The notes under the pieces are model-generated. The model saw only the letters and a list, made by a program, of their open reading frames with translations. It had not been told where the DNA came from and did not search any database. A DNA stretch of 64,000 bases from an uncultured Porphyromonas sp. (GTDB lineage Bacteria > Bacteroidota > Bacteroidia > Bacteroidales > Porphyromonadaceae). The stretch is taken from positions 36,754 through 100,753 of the forward strand of contig UWSO01000002.1 in assembly GCA_900538385.1 (NCBI GenBank), read 5' to 3'. A program made the position numbers and the translations under genes. This document shows positions 9,479-17,594 of the stretch, in pieces (position 1 is the stretch's first letter; each line of letters starts with the position of its first letter).

Positions 9479-12364
9479 ATGACATCAAAACTGAATGCCT
9501 TCAATAGACTCTTACTGGTTGGAGCTATCATGGCTCTGGCCGCTCTTTCGGGATCTGCCCAGCAGTCGTTTGGAGGAACTCCTCTAGCTATCGATGCTGA
9601 GCCCTCTCTACGCTCATCTGAGCAAGAGAAGCATTTTGTATCTATAGCCTTCAACCCCGCAGACCTAGAGGTGCGGGATGCGTGGTCGGCTCCACGCGAC
9701 GGCCGTCCTCTTGCTGTAGGTCAGTTGGTCCCCTATCAGGTTGACTTTGCTCAGGAGGCTGTGCTGGTACAGTCTCAGGGTGATACGCAGGTCTATCGCT
9801 TGACCATCGCACTGGAAGGCACACCCGTAGGTATAGGTCTCTACTATGACGACTTTTATATCCCTCAGGGTGGACGACTCTATATCTATACTCCTGGAGG
9901 GCGTCAGGTCCTAGGCGCCTATACATATGATACGCATAGTGAGCATGGACGCTTTGCGACAGAGCCACTAGCGGGTCGTGAGCTGATCCTAGACTATGAG
10001 GCTCCTGCAGGTGTCGAGCTGCCATCCATTCAGATCAGTAGTGTAGGCTACTTCTACCGCCCTGTACTACAAGCTGCTTATGGACAGGACTTTCTAGAGA
10101 AATTCCAAGCAAATGAGGAGATGTCAGACCCAGGCATGAAGAGTTTCTGTCAAATCAATGCTAACTGCCCTGAAGGTGACAACTACCAAAATGAGAAAGC
10201 TAGCTCTGTAGCCATGCTAATCGCTAAAACTACAGGTGTCGTGGGTATGTGCTCGGGTAACTTGATCAATAACGTCGAGGGCGACCTCACTCCATTTATC
10301 ATCTCTGCTGCTCACTGTGCAGGATCTAAGAAGACGTTTGACATTCCTAACTACGATCTAGACACTTGGATCTTTGGCTTTCACTATGAGAAGCCTCGCT
10401 GCTCTAGTGGGGACTATGCGACAACTACGCTACGCTCTATGGTGGGAGCTCGTATGAAGGCATTCCTACCGATAGCTGGTTACTCTGATGGGCTACTCTT
10501 GCAACTTAACAAGCCGATCCCCGCAGACTATCGAGTTTATTACTCAGGTTGGGACGCTGCTAATACAGCTTGGCAAAAGGGTGCAGGTCTTCATCACCCA
10601 GCAGGTGATGCGCTAAAGGTCTCGATCTTCGACGGTAAAGTCGTAATTGGTAAGTGGAATGGGCAGCAGAAGGGTGGCGAAGGTGATCACCTTAACTTCC
10701 ACTTTGTCAAGGGGAATACTGAGGGTGGCTCATCTGGCTCACCACTCTTTAATGAGGATGGAAGACAGATCGGTACGCTCTCTGGAGGTCAGCAGGGTAT
10801 CTGCCCCATGGATGCTAGCTATGGACGCTTTTATGCGCACTTTGATAAGTATGAGAGCGAGGGCGATAAGTTCAACATGAAGCGTTGGCTCGATCCTAAC
10901 AAGACTGGTAAGACTCAAGTAGACGGCATCTGGAATGGTAACAACCAGCCACTACGAGTCGTCAAGGCGCTTAATGGATCTGTTGTGGCTAATGATCCTA
11001 ACAAGGTGAAGCTCTCATGGGATGCTGTCCCCGCTCATCCACAGGGCTATAAGGTCTCCTATAAACTCTATCGAAATGGTAAGCTGATTAAGACGCTTGC
11101 TGATACGCAGTATGAAGACACCATTGATGCAACCCTGACAGAGCCTGGACAGATCAACTATAAGGTAGAGGCTTGCTACGAGATAGACGGAAAGGAGATG
11201 ACGACCTCTGCTGCGCACCGATCAGTATATACGGGCGAGCTCGTAAGCCACCTCAACGCAGATGTCAAAGCTGCAACTAATGGCGGTGTGGACGTAACGT
11301 GGTCTATGCCTTACAATACACAGGTCGTATCAAAGATCTCTGATCGTGATAATATCAAGGGAAGACTCCTAAGAGCTCCTCACAACTTCACTGGAGGATT
11401 TGAGGGCCTGACGATCAAAAACATCTTTATGTTTGATATCTATCGTCTAGGACGCTCTCCTTTTGCAGGACAAAAGTTGTATGTCCATCAGATCAATGTG
11501 ATTCCCGTTGCCGATACGCCACTAACTTCGTCTGGCAGCCCTGACTACAGTAAGGCTCTACGCTTTTTCATACGTCAGCGTGCGTATGGATACAATCAGA
11601 TGCAGATGACTTCTTTGATTGTACCCCAGGGTGCAGCTGCTAAGAAAGAGTGGTTGTCGATCCGACTCAATAAGCCTGTCGAAATAAATGACGCCTATAA
11701 CCTAGAGGTAGGCTTTACCTGTCCTTACTCAAACAAGAGTGCTGCGGTTTATGTGGATCCATCCTCTAAAGATGAACATATAGGACAGGATGGATGTCTC
11801 TTAGGCTTTGAGATCTCTGGGGATCCCTCTATGGAGTTCTTGAGGTATGGGCACTATAGTGAAAAGCGTATGGGCTATCAGGCTCTTGAGCTTGTGGTCT
11901 CCAACAATCCAAACAAGCAGGACGGAACTACCAGTAGAGCCTTTACAAGAGGTCCGCTACCCGTAGCCTTCCCAGAGGTTAAGAGCTATATCATCTACAG
12001 AGATGGTGTCAAGGTTCATGAGACCGATGCTAATACCTATACATGGACTGATGCTCAGGGTAAGAGCGACAGCAAGTACCGTGTAGAGGTGATCTACGAC
12101 TATCCGAACGAGCTGCGCCCTGTCGAGCAGATCACGCAGGTCGCTCCTGAGCTTTACCCAGTTCACTTTGCAGAGACCCTACAGCTCTCTAATCCAGACG
12201 AGACGCTACGTGTACAGCTCTTTAACCTACAGGGCGTACCTGTTGCTGAGTTTAGCGGAGCAGAGCTAGCTGGTCTGCTAGATGTCTCTCGCCTCCCAGA
12301 GGGCGCTTATGTAGCTGTCGTCACGACTGCCGAGGGTACAACGACCCAAAAGCTGATCAAGTAA
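9479..12364 (+). CDS. Secreted Lys-C/PepK-type serine endopeptidase with T9SS C-terminal signal
   Basis: Trypsin-fold serine protease of 961 residues resembling lysyl endopeptidases and the lysine-specific PepK of Porphyromonas gingivalis. Visible parts: a signal peptide (about 1-27), an N-terminal propeptide-like beta domain, and the protease domain. The triad is His279 (in ISAAHC), Asp337 (in GYSDGLLL) and Ser419 (in GGSSGSPLF). Then follow a fibronectin-III-like region (about 495-590), a further beta-sandwich with a PYSNKS segment, and a C-terminal type IX secretion sorting domain (about 885-961) ending in KLIK. It should be exported to the surface and cleave proteins after lysine; the specificity is inferred from the family. 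A close paralogue lies at 39127-41805. It is monocistronic, with its own promoter and terminator. Confidence 0.88.
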   Translation: MTSKLNAFNRLLLVGAIMALAALSGSAQQSFGGTPLAIDAEPSLRSSEQEKHFVSIAFNPADLEVRDAWSAPRDGRPLAVGQLVPYQVDFAQEAVLVQSQGDTQVYRLTIALEGTPVGIGLYYDDFYIPQGGRLYIYTPGGRQVLGAYTYDTHSEHGRFATEPLAGRELILDYEAPAGVELPSIQISSVGYFYRPVLQAAYGQDFLEKFQANEEMSDPGMKSFCQINANCPEGDNYQNEKASSVAMLIAKTTGVVGMCSGNLINNVEGDLTPFIISAAHCAGSKKTFDIPNYDLDTWIFGFHYEKPRCSSGDYATTTLRSMVGARMKAFLPIAGYSDGLLLQLNKPIPADYRVYYSGWDAANTAWQKGAGLHHPAGDALKVSIFDGKVVIGKWNGQQKGGEGDHLNFHFVKGNTEGGSSGSPLFNEDGRQIGTLSGGQQGICPMDASYGRFYAHFDKYESEGDKFNMKRWLDPNKTGKTQVDGIWNGNNQPLRVVKALNGSVVANDPNKVKLSWDAVPAHPQGYKVSYKLYRNGKLIKTLADTQYEDTIDATLTEPGQINYKVEACYEIDGKEMTTSAAHRSVYTGELVSHLNADVKAATNGGVDVTWSMPYNTQVVSKISDRDNIKGRLLRAPHNFTGGFEGLTIKNIFMFDIYRLGRSPFAGQKLYVHQINVIPVADTPLTSSGSPDYSKALRFFIRQRAYGYNQMQMTSLIVPQGAAAKKEWLSIRLNKPVEINDAYNLEVGFTCPYSNKSAAVYVDPSSKDEHIGQDGCLLGFEISGDPSMEFLRYGHYSEKRMGYQALELVVSNNPNKQDGTTSRAFTRGPLPVAFPEVKSYIIYRDGVKVHETDANTYTWTDAQGKSDSKYRVEVIYDYPNELRPVEQITQVAPELYPVHFAETLQLSNPDETLRVQLFNLQGVPVAEFSGAELAGLLDVSRLPEGAYVAVVTTAEGTTTQKLIK

Positions 12365-12384
12365 AGACAATCCCCAAATACTCT

Positions 12385-12432
12385 ACTCCCGAGAGACTGT
12401 GCGATGTCACAATCTCTCGGGAGTTTGGTTTT
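12385..12432 (+). terminator. Rho-independent terminator after the PepK-like gene
   Basis: A perfect 12-bp stem (ACTCCCGAGAGA at 12385-12396 with its complement at 12413-12424), then TTGGTTTT. Confidence 0.88.
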
Positions 12433-12471
12433 GAGCTATTGGCTAGAGACTAGTGCCACTGGTGGAGTCCC

Positions 12472-12499
12472 CCCTAACTTTCTAGTCTCTAACCTCTAA
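12472..12499 (-). repeat. Heptamer array, copy 2 (short)
   Basis: Read on the minus strand: TTAGAGG, TTAGAGA, CTAGAAA, GTTAGGG. The neighbouring TGGAGTCC and GACTAGTGCCACT match the tail seen beside other arrays. It sits between two convergent genes, next to both terminators. Confidence 0.75.
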
Positions 12500-12501
12500 A
12501 C

Positions 12502-12540
12502 AAGCGAGCCACCCTCTCTACTAGAGAAGGTGGCTCGCTT
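12502..12540 (-). terminator. Terminator of the DUF4301-pepP-hexapeptide-transaldolase operon
   Basis: A perfect 12-bp stem (AAGCGAGCCACC at 12502-12513 with its complement at 12529-12540), with a second small inner stem in the loop. On the minus strand it is followed by TGTTTAG, a weak T-run. It lies 24 bp after the stop of the transaldolase-like gene. Confidence 0.8.
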
Positions 12541-12563
12541 ACTTTGTGCGTAGCTGTGATCAG

Positions 12564-13229
12564 CTACTTGCCTTGCTTGGCGACGCGCTCTTGGTCGGCG
12601 ATGAAGGCGGCGAGACCGCTATCGGTGAGCGGGTGCTTGAGCAGTCCGAGGATAGCCTTGAGCGGGCAGGTGGCTACGTCAGCACCGACGCGCATACAGT
12701 CGATGATATGCTGCGTGTGACGGATGCTAGCTGCGAGTACCTGCGTATTAAAGCCGTAGGTCTCAAAGGTCTCTACGATGTCGGCGATGAGCGAGACACC
12801 ATCTGAGCTGATGTCGTCAAGACGACCCACAAAGGGAGAGACATAGGTAGCTCCAGCCTTAGCGGCTAGGACAGCCTGACCGAGGTTGAAGATGAGCGTA
12901 CAATTGGTCCGTATGCCCTCCTTGGTAAGCTGGCAGATGGTCTTGATACCGTCTTCGGTGCAGGGCACCTTGACCACGATGTTCTTGTGTAGGGCAGCTA
13001 GCTCGCGAGCCTCAGGAAGCATCTTCTCGTAGGTGGTGCTGAGTACCTCGGCACTGACGTCGCCATCTACGATATTGCAGATCTTGAGGTAGTGCTCACG
13101 GCAGGCAGCATCGCCAGCGATGCCTTCCTTAGCCATCAGTGAGGGGTTGGTTGTGACGCCATCGAGGACACCGAGCGCTTCGGCTGTGCGGATATCATCG
13201 AGGTTGGCTGTATCGATAAAAAACTTCAT
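12564..13229 (-). CDS. Transaldolase / fructose-6-phosphate aldolase-like protein
   Basis: Small class I aldolase of the TalC/FSA group, 221 residues, cytosolic. It starts with the family signature MKFFIDTANL and continues with GVTTNPSL. The Schiff-base lysine is in NIVVKVPCTEDG (about residue 85), and SPFVGRLDD follows. Small proteins of this type are either transaldolases of the pentose phosphate pathway or fructose-6-phosphate aldolases; sequence alone does not decide safely. It is the last gene of a four-gene minus-strand operon, 27 bp after the hexapeptide protein gene, with a hairpin terminator behind it. Confidence 0.9.
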   Translation of the reverse strand: MKFFIDTANLDDIRTAEALGVLDGVTTNPSLMAKEGIAGDAACREHYLKICNIVDGDVSAEVLSTTYEKMLPEARELAALHKNIVVKVPCTEDGIKTICQLTKEGIRTNCTLIFNLGQAVLAAKAGATYVSPFVGRLDDISSDGVSLIADIVETFETYGFNTQVLAASIRHTQHIIDCMRVGADVATCPLKAILGLLKHPLTDSGLAAFIADQERVAKQGK

Positions 13230-13256
13230 AAAGGGGTATATGTTGAAAGATAAATT

Positions 13257-13820
13257 CTATTCGTGCGAACCCTCAGAGTATTTCTCAGGATTCATAAACC
13301 AGTCGGCATACATGCCGTAGTCGTGTGCCGTGCGCTTATTGAGCGACTGGCTCTGCTCGGGAGGCACATCCTTGATATACTTAGCGGGCGTGCCAGCGTA
13401 CATCGTGTAGGGCGGGATGATCGTATTGGCTAGGACGACCGCCCCAGCGGCTACGATAGCACCCTCACCGACCACCGCGTTGTCCATGACGACGGCACCC
13501 ATGCCGATGAGCGCATAGGCACCCACCTTGGCACCGTGCAGGATCACGTTGTGACCCAGTGAAGCATAGTCGCCCACCTCACATACGGAGCGTCCATGGA
13601 GCGTGTGGAGCGTGCAGCCGTCCTGTATATTGACATGGTCGCCAATGTGGATGCTATTGACATCACCACGTACGACAGCGTTGAACCATACGCTGCATCC
13701 TTTGCCCATCACCACATCACCGATGATGCGTGCACCCTCAGCAACGAAGGTGCCCTCCCCGAGCTGAGGCGTAAAGCCCCGCACGGGGATAAGGCTTCCT
13801 GCTGGATATTCGTATGCCAT
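13257..13820 (-). CDS. Gamma-carbonic-anhydrase-like left-handed beta-helix protein
   Basis: Trimeric hexapeptide-repeat protein of the YrdA/PaaY/gamma-carbonic anhydrase group, 187 residues. Hexapeptide turns run through most of the chain (IIGDVVMGKGCSVWFNAVVR, IHIGDHVNIQDGC, ASLGHNVILHGAKVGAYALI), with the metal-site-type histidines in TLHTLH and LGHNVILHG. The catalytic role is unproven for most members. I chose the ATG at 13820 (MAYEYPAG), since the upstream GTG at 13856 would overlap the preceding aminopeptidase gene by 31 bp and add residues foreign to the family. From 13820 the gene starts 5 bp after that gene's stop, indicating cotranscription. Confidence 0.88.
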   Translation of the reverse strand: MAYEYPAGSLIPVRGFTPQLGEGTFVAEGARIIGDVVMGKGCSVWFNAVVRGDVNSIHIGDHVNIQDGCTLHTLHGRSVCEVGDYASLGHNVILHGAKVGAYALIGMGAVVMDNAVVGEGAIVAAGAVVLANTIIPPYTMYAGTPAKYIKDVPPEQSQSLNKRTAHDYGMYADWFMNPEKYSEGSHE

Positions 13821-13825
13821 ACAGA

Positions 13826-15616
13826 TTAGAGAGGTAGGGTCTTGTTGCGTAGCCACTCAGCCTCCTCAGGGGTGAGTAGGGGAGAGAGCTCCTGGTAGAC
13901 ATGCTCCTGATAGTCGTTGTACCAAGCTATCTCCTTGTCTGTCAGGAGTGACTTGTCTACGAGCGCATTGTCTAGGAAGCAGAGTGTCATGGTCTCAAAA
14001 CCGTAGAAGGTGCCGAACTCGGTCTGCTCCTTCTCGACCGTCAGGATCAAGTTCTCGATGCGTATACCATACTGGTCCGCACGATAGAGACCAGGCTCAT
14101 TGCTGGTGAAGGTGTGCAGATGCATCGGGGTCGGGTTATTGTCCGTGCGGATGTTTTGCGGACCCTCGTGTACATTCATAAAGACACCGACACCATGTCC
14201 CGTACCGTGCCCATAGGAGAGACCTCTATCCCAGAGAGCTTTGCGGGCTAGTATGTCTAGCTGGTTGCCGCGGGTACCCTTGGGGAAGCGTGCCGTAGCG
14301 ATCGCTATATGTCCCTTGAGGACTAGCGTGAAGTCTGTGCGCTGCTGGTCGGTGACAGGGCCGAGAGCGATCGTGCGGGTGATGTCTGTCGTACCATCGA
14401 TGTACTGTCCACCGCTGTCTAGTAGAAGCATGCCTTCGGGCTCTAGCTTGTAGGCACTCTCAGGTGTGGCGGAGTAGTGCACGATAGCTCCATGAGCCTT
14501 GTAGCCGCAGATGACGCCAAAACTGTCACTGACGTAAAATTCTTGCTTCGCACGGAACTGCTGGAGCGTCTCGCCTGCTGAGTACTCGTCGACATGCTCG
14601 CCCTTTTTCAATGCCTGCTCGAGCCAGATGAAGAAGCGAGTCAGGGCGACACCGTCACGGTGCATAGCACGGTGGATGCCTGCGATCTCAGTCTCGTTCT
14701 TGATCGACTTGAGATGCGATATGACTGAGTCGCCTGTGATGACGGGACGATCGCCCAGCTCCTCACGGACACGCTGTGAAGTGCGCTTTGGATCGACCAT
14801 CACCTTGAGGTCCTGTGGTAGTTTGCTGAGGAAGTCGTAGAAGGTGTCGTAGTCTCGAACCTCTACGCCCTCGCCATTGAGTATCTGGCGTAGCTCGGGG
14901 ACCGTCTTCTCGGGCAATGCAAAGAGATAAGCCTGCTCATTGTCGATAAAGCCGAAGGCGATGCCGACAGGATTGTAAGAGACGTCGTTGCCCCTGATGT
15001 TAAAGCTCCAGCAGAGCTCATCGACCATCGTGATAGCGACCGCCTCAGCGCCATAGCTTTGGTAAGCCTCACGGATACGTTGCAGACGATCACGGGTACG
15101 CTCACCTGAGAACTTGACATCCTGTAGGTAAAACGTATTGGTCGGCACGCCTGGTCTGTCGCTCCACACCTCCTCGATGAGGTCATACTGGGAGACCAGC
15201 TTGATGCCGTGGTTCGATAGTGACTGAGCAAGCGGTGCGTACTCGGCCATAGAGTAGCAGGCACCATCGACACCAACGACGGCACCCTCGCTCAGGTGAG
15301 CAGAGAGATATTGCTCGATCGTAGGCGTGTCGGGATCGTCGCCACGCTGTAGCGTCATCTCGCTACCTTGTAGCTCGTTGGTCGCCTGCAGATAGTAGCG
15401 TGAGTCGGTCCACATGAAGGACTTGTCTAGCGTCACGAGCGCTGTACCTGCAGAGCCGGTGAAGCCGCTGATCCAGGTGCGCGACTTCCACCGCTCGGGG
15501 GTGTACTCGCTCAGATGAGCATCGCCACTAGGTATGATGTAAGCATCTATATGATGCGTGCGCATCGCTTGGCGGAGCGCCTCGATACGCTGATTGATAG
15601 GACTGTTTGTTGGCAT
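13826..15616 (-). CDS. pepP: Xaa-Pro aminopeptidase (aminopeptidase P, M24B)
   Basis: Metallopeptidase that removes the N-terminal residue from peptides with proline in second position, 596 residues. Two N-terminal creatinase-like domains precede the pita-bread catalytic domain, and a C-terminal M24_C extension follows. Metal ligands are visible: the two Asp of LLLDSGGQYIDGTTDITR, the His of YGHGTGHGVG, and the Glu residues of SNEPGLYR and RIENLIL. The length fits the long form found in Bacteroidota and eukaryotes. It is second in the operon, 39 bp after the DUF4301 gene. For a peptide-fermenting organism it would help finish degradation of imported peptides. Confidence 0.93.
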   Translation of the reverse strand: MPTNSPINQRIEALRQAMRTHHIDAYIIPSGDAHLSEYTPERWKSRTWISGFTGSAGTALVTLDKSFMWTDSRYYLQATNELQGSEMTLQRGDDPDTPTIEQYLSAHLSEGAVVGVDGACYSMAEYAPLAQSLSNHGIKLVSQYDLIEEVWSDRPGVPTNTFYLQDVKFSGERTRDRLQRIREAYQSYGAEAVAITMVDELCWSFNIRGNDVSYNPVGIAFGFIDNEQAYLFALPEKTVPELRQILNGEGVEVRDYDTFYDFLSKLPQDLKVMVDPKRTSQRVREELGDRPVITGDSVISHLKSIKNETEIAGIHRAMHRDGVALTRFFIWLEQALKKGEHVDEYSAGETLQQFRAKQEFYVSDSFGVICGYKAHGAIVHYSATPESAYKLEPEGMLLLDSGGQYIDGTTDITRTIALGPVTDQQRTDFTLVLKGHIAIATARFPKGTRGNQLDILARKALWDRGLSYGHGTGHGVGVFMNVHEGPQNIRTDNNPTPMHLHTFTSNEPGLYRADQYGIRIENLILTVEKEQTEFGTFYGFETMTLCFLDNALVDKSLLTDKEIAWYNDYQEHVYQELSPLLTPEEAEWLRNKTLPL

Positions 15617-15655
15617 ATATATGATTGTTTGTTCTTTGAATCTATAGTTATGGGT

Positions 15656-17218
15656 CTAATCTGCGAGCGGTTGATGCTCTGGGCGGAGCAGGTCTAGGAC
15701 TGTCTTGACAGGTGTAAAGGTGTCGCTCGGAACCTCGACGAAGATCGTATTCCAGTCGTGCATAGCTCCATTCCAAAGTCCTGGATGCTCCAGCGCTTTG
15801 AGCGGACGCCCCTCGACGCTCTTCTCACTGATGAATGCGGTCTGCGGATTGACATACTTGTGCAGGTCAAAGGGGTTGCCCTCGTAGTCTCGTATGTAGC
15901 AGCAGAGGTCGACCGGGTTGAAGTGGGTTCCCTCGCGCATCATCTCAAGTGCCTCGGGGTTGTTCTTGTCCACCTGTACGCTCTCTAGGATCTGTAGCGA
16001 GGTGGTGCCGTCCGCTTCGCGTACTAGATAGGGACCACCGCCAGGCTCGCCCTCGTTGCGTACCATACCGCAGACTCGTATGGGGCGATTGAGCTTAGCC
16101 ACCAGCTTAGGTATCAGCTCCTCCTCGCTGAGTAGCTCGGCGTGCGGGATCCGTATGCACAGCGTCTCATCGAGGAAGGTCAAGATCTCCTCCGTCAGTG
16201 CCTTGCTCACCTTCGAGCGCTTGAGTTGCTGTAGATAGCCGAAGATGCGGTCACGTACTGCGAGGAGGATACCGCCGAGGAGCTTTTTGTAGAGGACTGT
16301 ATTGCTCTTCAGGTGGTCGGGCGTGACGTTGTCAATGTTTTTGATGAAAACGACAGAAGCGTCCAGCCGACCAAGATTGCCAATGAGCGTGCCGTGACCT
16401 CCAGGGCGGAGAAGCAACGTGCCGTCAGCACGGCGGAAAGGCGTGCCGCGCTCTAGGTCTAGAGCGATCGTGTCAGTGCTAGACTCCTGGACACTGTAGG
16501 TCACTTGGTAGCGGCATCCGAACAGATCCTCAAAGCTCTGTATACGCCTATCCACCAGAGAGCGAAAAGCATCCAGATGCTCTGGCGATACGGTGAAGTG
16601 TAGTCGTACACGTCCGTGGATGTCCTGCGCATAGAGTGCCCCCTCGACCATGTGCTCCTCAATAGGGGTGCGCTTGGAGCCATTGGGATAGTCGTGGAAG
16701 AGGAGCATCCCCTTCGGTAGCGAGCCGTAGCTCATGCCGTGCGTGTCGAGGAGGTTGTCAATGATGGTGCCGTACTGCTCACTCTCCATCAACTTGCTCA
16801 TGGTACGCCAATTGTTGCGCAGGCAGGCCTCGCTCAGCTTCTCATAGAAGGCAAACAACTCTAGATGATCCACAAACGTCTGCTGGTCGGGTGTCAACTC
16901 ATCGTGCGAGATCTGCTGCTCCTTGGGTAGCCCGTAGAGCGACTTAAACATTCGACTCGCAGCTCCTGAGGCAGGGACAAACTTGATTACGTCGGCTCCT
17001 GGCTTCTGTAGGTAGTCGAGCCACAGGTCGAGGTACTGAACCATTTCGTTAGGTGCCAAGCGTATGATGCCGCGCTCGAGCTTTGCCGAGTCGACAATAA
17101 CAAGGTAGGGCGTCCCCTCGACGAGTAGCTTGAGCTGTCGCTCCGCTTCGCTGTCGGAGATGCCCCGCTCAGCGAGGTAGCTGAGGTCTTCGGGGGTAAA
17201 TGCTGTGGTGTCAGACAT
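15656..17218 (-). CDS. DUF4301 family protein of unknown function
   Basis: A 520-residue protein that I recognise as the DUF4301 family, common in Bacteroidota and without an assigned function. There is no signal peptide or membrane segment. The segment FVPASGAASRM at 80-90 resembles the glycine-rich, arginine-containing loop near the N-terminus of GT-A nucleotidyltransferases, and a second glycine-rich stretch LLRPGGHGTLIGNL lies near 270. On that basis an activity on a sugar or nucleotide phosphate is possible, but it is a guess. It is first in a four-gene operon with aminopeptidase P, a hexapeptide protein and a transaldolase-like enzyme. Confidence 0.75.
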   Translation of the reverse strand: MSDTTAFTPEDLSYLAERGISDSEAERQLKLLVEGTPYLVIVDSAKLERGIIRLAPNEMVQYLDLWLDYLQKPGADVIKFVPASGAASRMFKSLYGLPKEQQISHDELTPDQQTFVDHLELFAFYEKLSEACLRNNWRTMSKLMESEQYGTIIDNLLDTHGMSYGSLPKGMLLFHDYPNGSKRTPIEEHMVEGALYAQDIHGRVRLHFTVSPEHLDAFRSLVDRRIQSFEDLFGCRYQVTYSVQESSTDTIALDLERGTPFRRADGTLLLRPGGHGTLIGNLGRLDASVVFIKNIDNVTPDHLKSNTVLYKKLLGGILLAVRDRIFGYLQQLKRSKVSKALTEEILTFLDETLCIRIPHAELLSEEELIPKLVAKLNRPIRVCGMVRNEGEPGGGPYLVREADGTTSLQILESVQVDKNNPEALEMMREGTHFNPVDLCCYIRDYEGNPFDLHKYVNPQTAFISEKSVEGRPLKALEHPGLWNGAMHDWNTIFVEVPSDTFTPVKTVLDLLRPEHQPLAD

Positions 17219-17249
17219 ACGCTGTAAGGTGTCAGAATAATAGGTAGCT

Positions 17250-17257
17250 CAAAGATA
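17250..17257 (-). promoter_or_regulatory. -7 promoter box of the DUF4301-pepP operon
   Basis: TATCTTTG on the minus strand (exact TAnnTTTG), 32 bp upstream of the ATG. Heptamer array copy 3 begins 11 bp further upstream. Confidence 0.6.
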
Positions 17258-17268
17258 CGAAAAAGTAG

Positions 17269-17299
17269 TTAGAGGGGGTTAGAGGTTAGAAATTAGAGG
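17269..17299 (+). repeat. Heptamer array, copy 3
   Basis: TTAGAGG, a GGG insertion, TTAGAGG, TTAGAAA, TTAGAGG, followed by the tail CACTAAT. It lies between the -7 box of the minus-strand operon and element copy B. The whole 376-bp gap 17219-17594 is repeats plus the promoter. Confidence 0.8.
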
Positions 17300-17354
17300 C
17301 ACTAATCGTATAAGTGGTACTAATGATTCTTGCTAGCAGGCGACATCCAAATGC

Positions 17355-17545
17355 TTACTCACGTAGGAATTTCCAAATCGCCACGTGGAAAATAAAAAAT
17401 AGCCACGGAAAAAATGGAAATTTCTTCGGAGGAATCAAACGATACTTCGGAAGAATCAAATGATACTTCGGAGGAAATGATTCTTTCTTCCGTGGAAAAT
17501 GAAAAATAGCCACGTGGAAATTTTGAATTTCCGACGTGGCTATGA
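17355..17545 (-). repeat. CACGTG/21-bp-triplet element, copy B
   Basis: Inverted copy. CTTCGGA units start at 17424, 17445 and 17466, exactly 21 bp apart. On the minus strand the hairpin ATAGCCACGT...ACGTGGCTAT at about 17506-17543, with one bulged base, is followed by TTTTTC. This lies just downstream of the mutS stop at 17595, so here the element end could serve as the mutS terminator. A second CCACGTGG lies at 17381-17388. Confidence 0.87.
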
Positions 17546-17594
17546 TGTGAGAGTCGTTTGATTATAATGTGTCCCTCCTTGAGGCGTGCTTGGG

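Noticed and set aside
13257..13856. A GTG start at 13856 for the hexapeptide protein
   Set aside because: It would overlap the upstream aminopeptidase gene by 31 bp and add residues outside the family alignment; ATG 13820 is better.
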